Source: Lentisphaeria bacterium UBA1776 (GTDB lineage: Bacteria > Verrucomicrobiota > Lentisphaeria > Victivallales > Victivallaceae). Taken from it: DNA of 19,327 nucleotides. The stretch spans positions 1 to 19,327 of the forward strand of contig DCGO01000005.1 of NCBI GenBank assembly GCA_002314605.1. The letters are read 5' to 3'. The translations under genes and the position numbers were made by a program. The notes beneath the pieces are model-generated. The model had not been told where the DNA came from, ran no database searches, and saw only the letters and a list, made by a program, of their open reading frames with translations. Shown piece after piece: positions 7,236-13,836 of the stretch. Position 1 is the stretch's first letter. Every line of letters begins with the position of its first letter.

Positions 7236-8140
7236 TTTTTACCTCCTATGGTTTTGATGAGATGGTTTGCGTAAATTTCGGCACCCCTGTCGTCGGGATG
7301 CGTTCCGTCGAAGTAATTCTCTTTTTCCGCCGGGAAGAAATCATACCCGTCCAGAACATGGATCTCCGGATACCGGCAGACCACGTCCCGGATGATGTCA
7401 CGGTATTTTTCCAGATTCGGGGTGGACGGCATGGTATTTGGGATCGGCAGGATCAGGTGTTTTTCGCCGGAAAAGCGGACCAGTTCCTGCAGGGACTTTC
7501 CGGTATTTTCCCGGAAGAGGCCGAAGTCGGTTTTCAGGATGGCGTCATTGACTCCCAGCGCCACGATCATCAGGTCTCCGGGGAGCAAGGCGGTTTCGCG
7601 GACATGTTCCGGATTCATTCTGGCGCCGCCCACGGAGGTGTTGATAAAATCCATTCCCAGCCCGGCGGCGGTTTTCGGGGCGATAGCCAGGGAGGGGGAG
7701 GATGTGACCATCCCCTGCATGATGGAGTCACCGCAGAAGAGTATGGTCTTCCCTTCCGGCTTCAGGGGTTCCGCAGAGGCATTGTCGTCCAGAAAGAGTT
7801 CAGTTTTCCGGATCAGCACCAGGTGGGGAAGATGGATGGTCACCGTTTTTTCTCCGGGAGGGAGTTCCACGGCGTGGGGGCCCTCGCCTTCCAGCGTCAT
7901 GCACCGCTTGTTCACGAAAATGTCGGTGGTGAAGACATTCCGCACGGCATCCCCGAAGGTGAATCTCAGTTCCAGTTTGCGTGCATCCGTCCGGAAGCGG
8001 ATCCGGACCCCGGAGGGACATTGGGCCCGCAGAAGATATTTCGGGGCGGTGCTGAAGCACGCCAGAAGGCCGGGGTTCATCCGTTCACAGCCTCCGGCGC
8101 AGCCGGAATAGAATTTTTCCGTCAAACAGAGCTTTTTCAT
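7232..8140 (-). CDS. two-domain SGNH hydrolase
   Basis: This 302-residue protein has a beta-rich N-terminal domain (about 1-125) and a C-terminal SGNH domain. The blocks are GDSIM with Ser139, SVGGAR with Gly171-172, GVND with Asn198, and DGTHP with Asp278 and His281. It is expected to remove acyl groups from a carbohydrate. No signal peptide is visible (the start is MKKLCLTEKF), so it is probably cytoplasmic. The ATG overlaps the stop of the LacI gene (ATGA at 8140-8137), with GGAGG ten bases upstream. The same frame is open further upstream but would run through the regulator gene, so the shorter start is chosen. Coupling to the regulator suggests it is a main target of that control circuit. 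Confidence 0.9.
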   Translation of the reverse strand: MKKLCLTEKFYSGCAGGCERMNPGLLACFSTAPKYLLRAQCPSGVRIRFRTDARKLELRFTFGDAVRNVFTTDIFVNKRCMTLEGEGPHAVELPPGEKTVTIHLPHLVLIRKTELFLDDNASAEPLKPEGKTILFCGDSIMQGMVTSSPSLAIAPKTAAGLGMDFINTSVGGARMNPEHVRETALLPGDLMIVALGVNDAILKTDFGLFRENTGKSLQELVRFSGEKHLILPIPNTMPSTPNLEKYRDIIRDVVCRYPEIHVLDGYDFFPAEKENYFDGTHPDDRGAEIYANHLIKTIGGKK

Positions 8141-9102
8141 TTTTTTGTATCCTCCGGTATCCGCAGATCCATATCGCAGTTGATCCTGACATGCTGCCGC
8201 GAAGGCTCCGTGATCCTTTTGATCAGAAGTTCCGCCGCCATTCGTCCCATATAGTCCGCATCCTGAATCAGCATGGGAAATTCCTGACGGGAAAATCCCC
8301 CTTCGACCTTGTTGTCTCCGGCGATCACTTCCGTTTCCGGCCAGACTTCCCGGACCATGCAGGCAAAAAAGTGATTGACGGTGACCACCGTTTCCGGCGG
8401 TCTCTTCATTTTTTTCCACCGGGCGGCCAATGCGGCAATGCGTTCCCGGATTCCGGTTTCCCCCAGAGAGGGTTCCGGGGCAAAATCCGCCAGACACTCG
8501 ATTTTGCTGCAGGCACAGGCCTCCAGAAAGGAAAAGTGCCGCTCCTGATAGTTGCAGCTGAAGGGGGAGTATTGGGAGCGACAGGAGATGAAGGCGACTT
8601 TCGATCTGCCGCAGTCTGAAAGATATTGGGCGATCTTGTGCATGCCGCTGCGGTTGTCCGGCATGACCGAGTCGCAGCGTGTGACCGGGGAGGCGCAGTT
8701 GAGCAGCACCATGGGCAGAGCGGTTTTCTGCTGCAGAAATTCACAGGCCTTGCCGGAGCGGATGATCAGGCCGTCAACCTTGCTGTTCCGGACAAGATTC
8801 AGCTCCCGTCCCCGGAAACACTCCATGATGAGGTTGTAGTGCTGCCGGGCGGCTTCTTCCTCGATCCCCCGGAGGGAATCCTGAAAGAAATCCTGATGCA
8901 GATCCTGAAACACATCCGAGACATAGCCGATATTCCAGTTCCGCTTTTTCCCGGCGGGACTCATGTACTGAAATTTCTTCAGATACCGGATGATGGCGTT
9001 TTTGGTTTTTTCCGACACCCGGGCGGTCCCCGGATCCTTCAGGACCAGAGAAACGGTACTTTGGGAAATACCCAGTCTGTCGGCGATCTCCTGCTGATTC
9101 AT
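8137..9102 (-). CDS. LacI/GalR-family transcriptional regulator
   Basis: The 321-residue protein has an N-terminal LacI helix-turn-helix (residues 3-22: QQEIADRLGISQSTVSLVL), a hinge region near 40-50 and a periplasmic-binding-protein-like effector domain with IGYVSDVFQD (58-67) and the late block FPMLIQDADYMGRMAAELL. Such regulators usually repress sugar-use operons until an inducer sugar binds. The start ATG 9102 is chosen because GGAG lies six bases upstream and the helix-turn-helix then begins at residue 3. A longer frame back to 9174 would place the promoter inside the gene and lacks a ribosome site. It heads a five-gene operon, so it probably controls its own transcription. Confidence 0.92.
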   Translation of the reverse strand: MNQQEIADRLGISQSTVSLVLKDPGTARVSEKTKNAIIRYLKKFQYMSPAGKKRNWNIGYVSDVFQDLHQDFFQDSLRGIEEEAARQHYNLIMECFRGRELNLVRNSKVDGLIIRSGKACEFLQQKTALPMVLLNCASPVTRCDSVMPDNRSGMHKIAQYLSDCGRSKVAFISCRSQYSPFSCNYQERHFSFLEACACSKIECLADFAPEPSLGETGIRERIAALAARWKKMKRPPETVVTVNHFFACMVREVWPETEVIAGDNKVEGGFSRQEFPMLIQDADYMGRMAAELLIKRITEPSRQHVRINCDMDLRIPEDTKK

Positions 9103-9123
9103 GGACTTCTCCGCTGTACCGGT

Positions 9124-9151
9124 AATATAATGCCCCTCCACCGGATTGCAA
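9124..9151 (-). promoter_or_regulatory. promoter of the lacI-led operon
   Basis: TTGCAA (9151-9146), a 16-base spacer and TATATT (9129-9124) form a good sigma-70-type promoter. Transcription would start near 9117, giving a short leader of about 15 bases that contains the GGAG ribosome site before ATG 9102. Confidence 0.6.
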
Positions 9152-9159
9152 CTGTTTTC

Positions 9160-9181
9160 CAAGTCATAAATCAAGTCATAA
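9160..9181. repeat. tandem direct repeat upstream of the lacI promoter
   Basis: CAAGTCATAA occurs twice, at 9160-9169 and 9172-9181, with a period of 12 bases, directly upstream of the -35 box. This spacing suits a regulator binding as adjacent half-sites on nearly one face of the DNA. The binding protein is unknown. Confidence 0.5.
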
Positions 9182-9221
9182 CCAGGGAGATCTCAAAGAA
9201 TCCTTCCGTCGGCTTTGAAAT

Positions 9222-9276
9222 GCTTTCCTGCATTTGACAATGGAGCATTTCCTGTTTGTTGTCAAAGGCAGGAAGC
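9222..9276. repeat. long imperfect inverted repeat between two operons
   Basis: The arms 9222-9240 and 9259-9276 pair over about 18 bases with one mismatch and one bulge, around an 18-base loop. The inner 8 bases, TTTGACAA and TTGTCAAA, are perfect. It lies after the aldo/keto reductase gene and before the lacI promoter. No T-run follows on the - strand, so it is not a classical terminator. It may stabilise the 3' end of the aldolase operon RNA, or bind a regulator. Confidence 0.5.
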
Positions 9277-9304
9277 GCCTGTCCTCCGGTCGTGAACTCT
9301 GAGG

Positions 9305-10186
9305 TTATTTCCGCCCGCCTCCGGAAGCCCGTTTCCGGTACTCCGGCCAGAAGAAGGGACTGACGCAGATCTCCGGAAGAGGGGCCGCCATGATCCTGTC
9401 GATCTCCGCCAGATCGGAATCCCCCAGCGGGGGAAGCTCCGCGATCCGGAGATTTTCCTGGAGCTGGGCCAGAGTCTCCACCCCGGTCAGCACACTCTTG
9501 GACCCGGCTTTACCGAAGAGATACCGGAGCGCCAGTTCCGCCATGGGGACCCCGAGTTTTTCCAGCTGTCTGCGTCTTCCAAGGATCTCCGGGATAAAGA
9601 CCTTCTCTTCCGGCATCAGCAGCATCCCCTGAAGATAGGCCCCCCGGATGAAGCAGTGACGCCCCTCCTTCCCGAAACAGCGGTCGAACCGGTGGTCCAA
9701 CAGACTTGCCGGGACCTGAAGACAGTCCGCATCCGCTCCATCGTCCGCATGGGCCTGTGTATTCAGCGAGATCCCGGCAAGTTCCGTGAGGCCTTTGGCT
9801 TTCTGCAGCTTCAACGCGTCCAGATAAATACCGTCCGATTCCACATGCAGCAGCACTGCCGCCAGAATGTCCGTCTGAAGTCTTTTCAGCGAATGGCGGA
9901 TGCTCGTTTCAAAGAACGCTTCCGGAGACGCACCCTCCGGAACGGCCGGGATCTTTGAGACGATCCGGAAATGTCCCGACAGCCCCAGTTCTTTCAGCGC
10001 CCGCCCGATCACCTCTTCGCTGTCGCCGTACTCCGGCGCGGTATCCAGTGCCGTGACGCCGCCGTCATAAGCGGTTTTCAGGATCGCCTTCACCGTGTCG
10101 AAGGAGGGTTTCCCGGAGGTATTGGCCACGCCGTAATTCATCCCGAACTGGACCGTACCCAGCATCAGTTTGGAAAATGTACTCAT
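9305..10186 (-). CDS. aldo/keto reductase
   Basis: This 293-residue protein is a TIM-barrel NAD(P)H-dependent oxidoreductase of the aldo/keto reductase superfamily. The catalytic tetrad is visible: Asp48 and Tyr53 (LDTAPEYGDSE), Lys78 (VSKIP) and His114 (LLHVES). The C-terminal block SVLTGVETLAQLQENL is the usual cofactor-phosphate region. It would oxidise a sugar to its lactone or reduce a sugar aldehyde or ketone. The opening LGTVQFGMNYG is typical of a bacterial branch often found near sugar genes. It is the last gene of the aldolase operon; its ATG overlaps the stop of the amidohydrolase gene (ATGA at 10186-10183), with GGAG five bases upstream. Confidence 0.92.
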   Translation of the reverse strand: MSTFSKLMLGTVQFGMNYGVANTSGKPSFDTVKAILKTAYDGGVTALDTAPEYGDSEEVIGRALKELGLSGHFRIVSKIPAVPEGASPEAFFETSIRHSLKRLQTDILAAVLLHVESDGIYLDALKLQKAKGLTELAGISLNTQAHADDGADADCLQVPASLLDHRFDRCFGKEGRHCFIRGAYLQGMLLMPEEKVFIPEILGRRRQLEKLGVPMAELALRYLFGKAGSKSVLTGVETLAQLQENLRIAELPPLGDSDLAEIDRIMAAPLPEICVSPFFWPEYRKRASGGGRK

Positions 10187-11151
10187 TTTTTCTCCATTCC
10201 GTAATTCTTTAACGCATTATCGTAAAAAATCGCTTCCAGGTCCTTCCGGTCAAGTCCCGCCATATCGGCAGCCCGCCGCATGGCCCGAAGCGATTCGTAA
10301 CACACCAGAGTCGTTCCCTGACGCTCCTTTTCCGGCACGAAGGCCCAGCTGTGTCCGAAGGGGACGTAGGTCCCGTGCATCCCGCCGGCCACAATGGCGT
10401 CCGTGCCGAACATCAGCCGCGAACGGTTCTCATGCCGGAAGAGGAGATACATGGAACGGTCATCGCAGACCGCTGAAAGATCGTAGGTGATGTGGTCCAG
10501 CTCCTTCAGCTGCTGAACGGGCTTTTCCAGCAGGATGTTGTTGAAACTTCTGGCACAATGGGCCAGCTGCCACGTCACATGAGGATATTTTCCGGTGTAA
10601 TACTTCAAGTCGCGCAGATTTTCCGGATCAAGAAAACACTCCGGTCTGGAAACGTGAAGCACCACTGTAAGACTGCACTGGTCCGCCGCCTCCACCAGTT
10701 TTTCCGGGATCAATTCATGCAGAAAACTCTCCGTGGTGTGTTCCGTAAAGGATAGATAGGGCTTTACCGCCCTGAACCGGAGCCGCTGATATTCGGAAAT
10801 CAGTTTTTCCGGCGCCATCCACGGCGGCAGCAATACCCCGCAGACGCAGTCCGGAAAACGCCGGGACTCCTTTACGCACCAAGCCCGGTCCGCATCAAAA
10901 TCCATCCCGCAGACAGGGGACCCCAGCATCATGAAGGCGAGCTTCCGACCCGGGAAAACCGTCTTTCCCCAGCGGAACAGCGCTTCGGCATCCGCTTCAT
11001 GCCGGAGAAGACTTGCCGCCGTGGCCGCCGTGACATTGGCCTCGCTCCAAATGTGGGCATGGGCATCGAACACCCGTTCCGGCACGAAATCCGCCAGTTC
11101 GGTTTCCCAGATCATCCGGTCAAATTCCGTGTAAGACGGGGAGAATGCCAT
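10183..11151 (-). CDS. amidohydrolase-family (Amidohydro_2) metal enzyme, lactonase or decarboxylase type
   Basis: The 322-residue protein is a TIM-barrel amidohydrolase. The metal motif HAH lies at 31-33 (FDAHAHIW), followed by VKPYLS (129-134), His166 (LHVSRPE), His198 (LAHCA) and Asp251 (GTDA). This branch contains sugar lactonases such as fuconolactonase-type enzymes and ACMSD-type decarboxylases. Next to an aldo/keto reductase and an aldolase, hydrolysis of a sugar lactone is the most natural role, but that is inference. The start is set at ATG 11151 because AAGGA at 11165-11161 lies nine bases upstream. ATG 11160 would touch that site. It follows the SDR gene by 12 bases and overlaps the reductase start. 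Confidence 0.87.
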   Translation of the reverse strand: MAFSPSYTEFDRMIWETELADFVPERVFDAHAHIWSEANVTAATAASLLRHEADAEALFRWGKTVFPGRKLAFMMLGSPVCGMDFDADRAWCVKESRRFPDCVCGVLLPPWMAPEKLISEYQRLRFRAVKPYLSFTEHTTESFLHELIPEKLVEAADQCSLTVVLHVSRPECFLDPENLRDLKYYTGKYPHVTWQLAHCARSFNNILLEKPVQQLKELDHITYDLSAVCDDRSMYLLFRHENRSRLMFGTDAIVAGGMHGTYVPFGHSWAFVPEKERQGTTLVCYESLRAMRRAADMAGLDRKDLEAIFYDNALKNYGMEKK

Positions 11152-11163
11152 GGAACACATTCC

Positions 11164-11940
11164 TTATTTGGCCGTATATCCGCCGTCCGCCGGGATAATG
11201 GCTCCGGTGATGTAGCTTGAGGCGTCGGAGGCCAGAAAGACCAGCAGGCCCTTCATGTCGTCATCATTGGCCATTCTCCCCAGCATGGTGTTGGCGCTGT
11301 ACTGCTTTACGAAAGCCTCCGGCTGGCCGTTGAAATAGCCTCCCGGCGCGATGCAGTTCACCCGAATGTTCCAGTGCCCCAGAATGCTGGCCGCAAAGCG
11401 GGTGAAATTGGTCATGCCGCCCTTTTCGTAAAAATAGATCGGCGAAGTCTTTTCGAAATCAAACATGTCCGTCCCGGTGTAATTGACGGGGTTCGGTCCC
11501 AGCAGCCCCATGTAGGACCCGATATTGATGATGGAACCGGAACGCTGTTTCTTCATGACCTCCCCGACGTGCTTCGTCAGCACGAAAAGGGCCGAGGCGT
11601 TGGTGTGAAGGGATCTGTCGAAATACGCCATATCCTCCGCCCAGTTTCCGCAGGCGCAGCGGGTCACGGCATTGTTGACCAGAACGTCAAGCCGCCCGGT
11701 TTCCGCCACGATTTTTCCGATGACGGAGGCAATGCTTTCATCGGAATTCAGATCCAGCTGCAGGGCCGAAGCCCCGTATTTTGCCGCCGTTTCCTCCAGT
11801 TTCTCCAGATTGCGGGAGGCGATGAAGACCTTTGCCCCGGCTTCGCACAAGGCTTCGGTCATTTGTCTCCCGTACAGCCCGGCGCCGCCGGTCAGGAGGA
11901 CAGTCTTTCCCTTCAGGGAAAACATTTCCATCACATTCAT
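11164..11940 (-). CDS. short-chain dehydrogenase/reductase (SDR)
   Basis: This 258-residue protein is a classical SDR. TGGAGLYG (17-24) is the cofactor-binding turn, NNAV (89-92) the structural Asn block, Ser142 and YxxxK (Tyr169, Lys173) the catalytic residues, and APGG (198-201) the usual following loop. It should oxidise or reduce a hydroxyl on a sugar or sugar acid with NAD(P). The segment between Ser142 and Tyr169 is longer than usual, so the substrate pocket may be unusual. The ATG overlaps the stop of the Gfo/Idh/MocA gene (ATGA at 11940-11937). AGGA nine bases upstream supports this start. Confidence 0.92.
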   Translation of the reverse strand: MNVMEMFSLKGKTVLLTGGAGLYGRQMTEALCEAGAKVFIASRNLEKLEETAAKYGASALQLDLNSDESIASVIGKIVAETGRLDVLVNNAVTRCACGNWAEDMAYFDRSLHTNASALFVLTKHVGEVMKKQRSGSIINIGSYMGLLGPNPVNYTGTDMFDFEKTSPIYFYEKGGMTNFTRFAASILGHWNIRVNCIAPGGYFNGQPEAFVKQYSANTMLGRMANDDDMKGLLVFLASDASSYITGAIIPADGGYTAK

Positions 11941-12881
11941 ATCAGAATTTCCTTTCCGTTCTGCTCCCGGCTTTCAATGCCGCCGATCAGAAGTTTCATC
12001 AGTTCCACCGTCTCGCTCCACGGGAACGGACGCTCCCCGGTTTTCAGAAAATGCACAAAGGAAACCAGCTGATCCCGGAAACTGTTGTAGCTGTCACGGG
12101 CATAAAGCACCGCCGTCTGGGAGTTGCCGCTCAGGACCAGCGGGATCGGACCGGCCTGATCGTAAATGCCGGTCAGCAGGACATCGAATCCGCCGGAGTG
12201 TTTGATGTGCACCATATTGCGCTCCCGGGTCCCCGTGTTCCGGATACTGCAGAACCCTGGACCGGCAATGGGATAGACCGCTTCCAGAGAGTGGATCCCG
12301 TAGGTCTCCCACTTTTTCGGCATCCCGTACTGGATGAGCCGCAGTTCGCCGAGTTCCTTCGTGCGGGGGCGGTGATAGATCTGAAATTCCTTGCAGAAAC
12401 GCATGGAACTGGAGGACATGAGAGGGTATCCGGATTCGAAGAGACCGGTGAAATACGCCAGATCCTCCCGGTTGTCGCACAGGGGCTTGTCGATGAACAG
12501 CGGAAGTCCCGCGTCGATAAAAGGTCTGGCCCGCCGGACGTGTTCGCCGCCGATGTCCGTGGCGATGATCACGGCATCGACTTTACCGATCATGTCTTCC
12601 GGGTGTTCGACGACCTCCGGGATGAGCGAAAGGGCCGCGACATGGTCCGCATCGGCACGGTTGTCGCAGCAGATGCAGCTGATCTTCGCTCCCTCGATCC
12701 CCATGGTATCGTAATTCTCCCGGGCAAGATAAACGGGGATCACCGGAAACGGGCACTCCTCCGGCATGCGGACACGGTCAAATTTATTGAACATGGCGCT
12801 CCAGCTGTAGGGGTGGCCGTTTCCCTCAGTCATGCCGAGGATCCCGATACGGATGCAAGACGGGTCTGCAACATACTGCAT
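11937..12881 (-). CDS. Gfo/Idh/MocA-family oxidoreductase, divergent branch
   Basis: This 314-residue protein starts with a Rossmann segment IRIGILGMTEGNGHPYSW (10-27), in which the usual Gly-rich turn is replaced by a longer GNGHP loop. It contains the diagnostic lysine motif DKP (131-133) and a later block YGIHSLEAV corresponding to the conserved His/Glu active-site region. Members oxidise or reduce sugars and sugar acids with NAD(P). The altered nucleotide loop places it in an atypical subgroup; cofactor use should not be assumed. AAGGA nine bases upstream of ATG 12881 supports the start. It follows the aldolase gene by 12 bases and overlaps the SDR start. Confidence 0.88.
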   Translation of the reverse strand: MQYVADPSCIRIGILGMTEGNGHPYSWSAMFNKFDRVRMPEECPFPVIPVYLARENYDTMGIEGAKISCICCDNRADADHVAALSLIPEVVEHPEDMIGKVDAVIIATDIGGEHVRRARPFIDAGLPLFIDKPLCDNREDLAYFTGLFESGYPLMSSSSMRFCKEFQIYHRPRTKELGELRLIQYGMPKKWETYGIHSLEAVYPIAGPGFCSIRNTGTRERNMVHIKHSGGFDVLLTGIYDQAGPIPLVLSGNSQTAVLYARDSYNSFRDQLVSFVHFLKTGERPFPWSETVELMKLLIGGIESREQNGKEILI

Positions 12882-12893
12882 GAAAAGGATTCC

Positions 12894-13679
12894 TTATTTG
12901 ACGGCGGCATTGTACTTTCTGACGATCTCGATGCAGTTGGCGCTGATGGCGCAGACATCCGCGCCGCAGTTCACGAAATCAAATCCCTCCTGCAGACACC
13001 CTTCCAGAGACGGCACCGAGACAGTTCCGGCGACTTTGCCGTATTTATGGGCCGTCTCCAGAACCAGTTTGCGGACCCGGGCGATCTCCGGATTGGCGAA
13101 GTTGGCCACGTCGCCGATGGAGTGGCTGAAATCGCCGGGGCCGAAGAAGATCATGTCGATCCCCGGGACCTGACAGATCCGGTCCAGTTCCTTCAGGGGT
13201 TCCGGGTCCTCGATCTGGACGATGATGAGCCGGTTGGCATTGACGAACTGCGTGTATTCCCGGCAGTCCATGTTGCAGAAGAGGCCGTCGGCATTACCCC
13301 CGTCCAGCGGCCGCCGGCCAATGGGCATGTACCGGACCGTATGGACAATGTATTCGGCTTCCTCAAGACTCATCAGGTGGGGGATCATGATCCCGGCGGC
13401 GTCCACTTCCAGCGGGTGGATGTAATCGCTGTAGGACCCTTTGGGGACCCGGACGATCACGTCCATGTCGTGGGCCTTGCCCGCCCGGACAAAATTTTCC
13501 ATGGCCGAGCCATCGGTGGGAACATGTTCCTGACAGATCCACAACGCATCGAATCCGGCCATGCCGGCGATCTCCGCCACCCGGGGACAGGTCAGATTGG
13601 ATTTGTAGCTCAGCGCCGGTTTTCCGGAACGCATTTTTTCGAGGACGCGGCTTTTTCTCGGGATAAATCTGCTTTCCAT
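12894..13679 (-). CDS. HpcH/HpaI-family aldolase (2-keto-3-deoxy sugar acid type)
   Basis: The 261-residue protein matches metal-dependent pyruvate aldolases such as RhmA and HpaI. Expected residues fall in place: His52 in QEHVPTD (general base), Arg77 in RVP, GIMIPHL (96-102), QIED with Gln155 and Glu157 (metal), and GPGD with Asp183 (metal). The enzyme would split a 2-keto-3-deoxy or 4-hydroxy-2-oxo acid into pyruvate and an aldehyde in the cytoplasm. It is the first gene of a five-gene operon with dehydrogenases and an amidohydrolase, which suggests a sugar-acid pathway. AAGGA seven bases upstream supports ATG 13679. The neighbouring divergent AraC gene is a likely regulator. Confidence 0.92.
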   Translation of the reverse strand: MESRFIPRKSRVLEKMRSGKPALSYKSNLTCPRVAEIAGMAGFDALWICQEHVPTDGSAMENFVRAGKAHDMDVIVRVPKGSYSDYIHPLEVDAAGIMIPHLMSLEEAEYIVHTVRYMPIGRRPLDGGNADGLFCNMDCREYTQFVNANRLIIVQIEDPEPLKELDRICQVPGIDMIFFGPGDFSHSIGDVANFANPEIARVRKLVLETAHKYGKVAGTVSVPSLEGCLQEGFDFVNCGADVCAISANCIEIVRKYNAAVK

Positions 13680-13706
13680 GGTACATTCCTTTTTTTGATT
13701 ACGGTC

Positions 13707-13734
13707 AATATACAGGAAAATTTATGAACATCAA
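13707..13734 (-). promoter_or_regulatory. promoter of the aldolase operon
   Basis: On the - strand TTGATG (13734-13729), a 16-base spacer and TATATT (13712-13707) form a good match to a sigma-70-type promoter. The start would fall near 13700, giving a leader of about 20 bases with the AAGGA ribosome site. TTTGTCAAA lies upstream at 13752-13760 and repeats the core of the inverted repeat at 9222-9276. Confidence 0.5.
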
Positions 13735-13799
13735 GGTTTGTTGCGGGGAACTTTGTCAAATAAACAGTGTAATTTTTTCAGATTTCCATAAAAAAAGGC

Positions 13800-13828
13800 T
13801 TGCAATCCCGCAGGGGGGGGATTAAATT
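13800..13828 (+). promoter_or_regulatory. araC-gene promoter with an eight-G tract in its spacer
   Basis: TTGCAA (13800-13805), a 17-base spacer and TAAATT (13823-13828) give a fair promoter. The spacer holds eight consecutive G residues (13813-13820). Slippage there would change the spacing between the two boxes. The start of transcription would fall at about 13835, next to ATG 13837, which predicts a leaderless message; no ribosome site is present upstream of the ATG. Confidence 0.42.
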
Positions 13829-13836
13829 AATTTCCT

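Noticed and set aside
11156..12900. Repeat of ATTCCTTATTTG at two operon junctions (near 11160 and 12890)
   Set aside because: Both copies simply combine a Lys-stop end of one gene with the AAGGA ribosome site of the next. Chance and shared function explain them.
11832..13727. Very long open frame (631 codons) on the + strand opposite the Gfo/Idh/MocA and aldolase genes
   Set aside because: It runs antisense across two well-supported genes with family motifs and ribosome sites, shows no domain of its own, and is rich in His, Asp and Arg as expected for an antisense shadow in GC-rich DNA.
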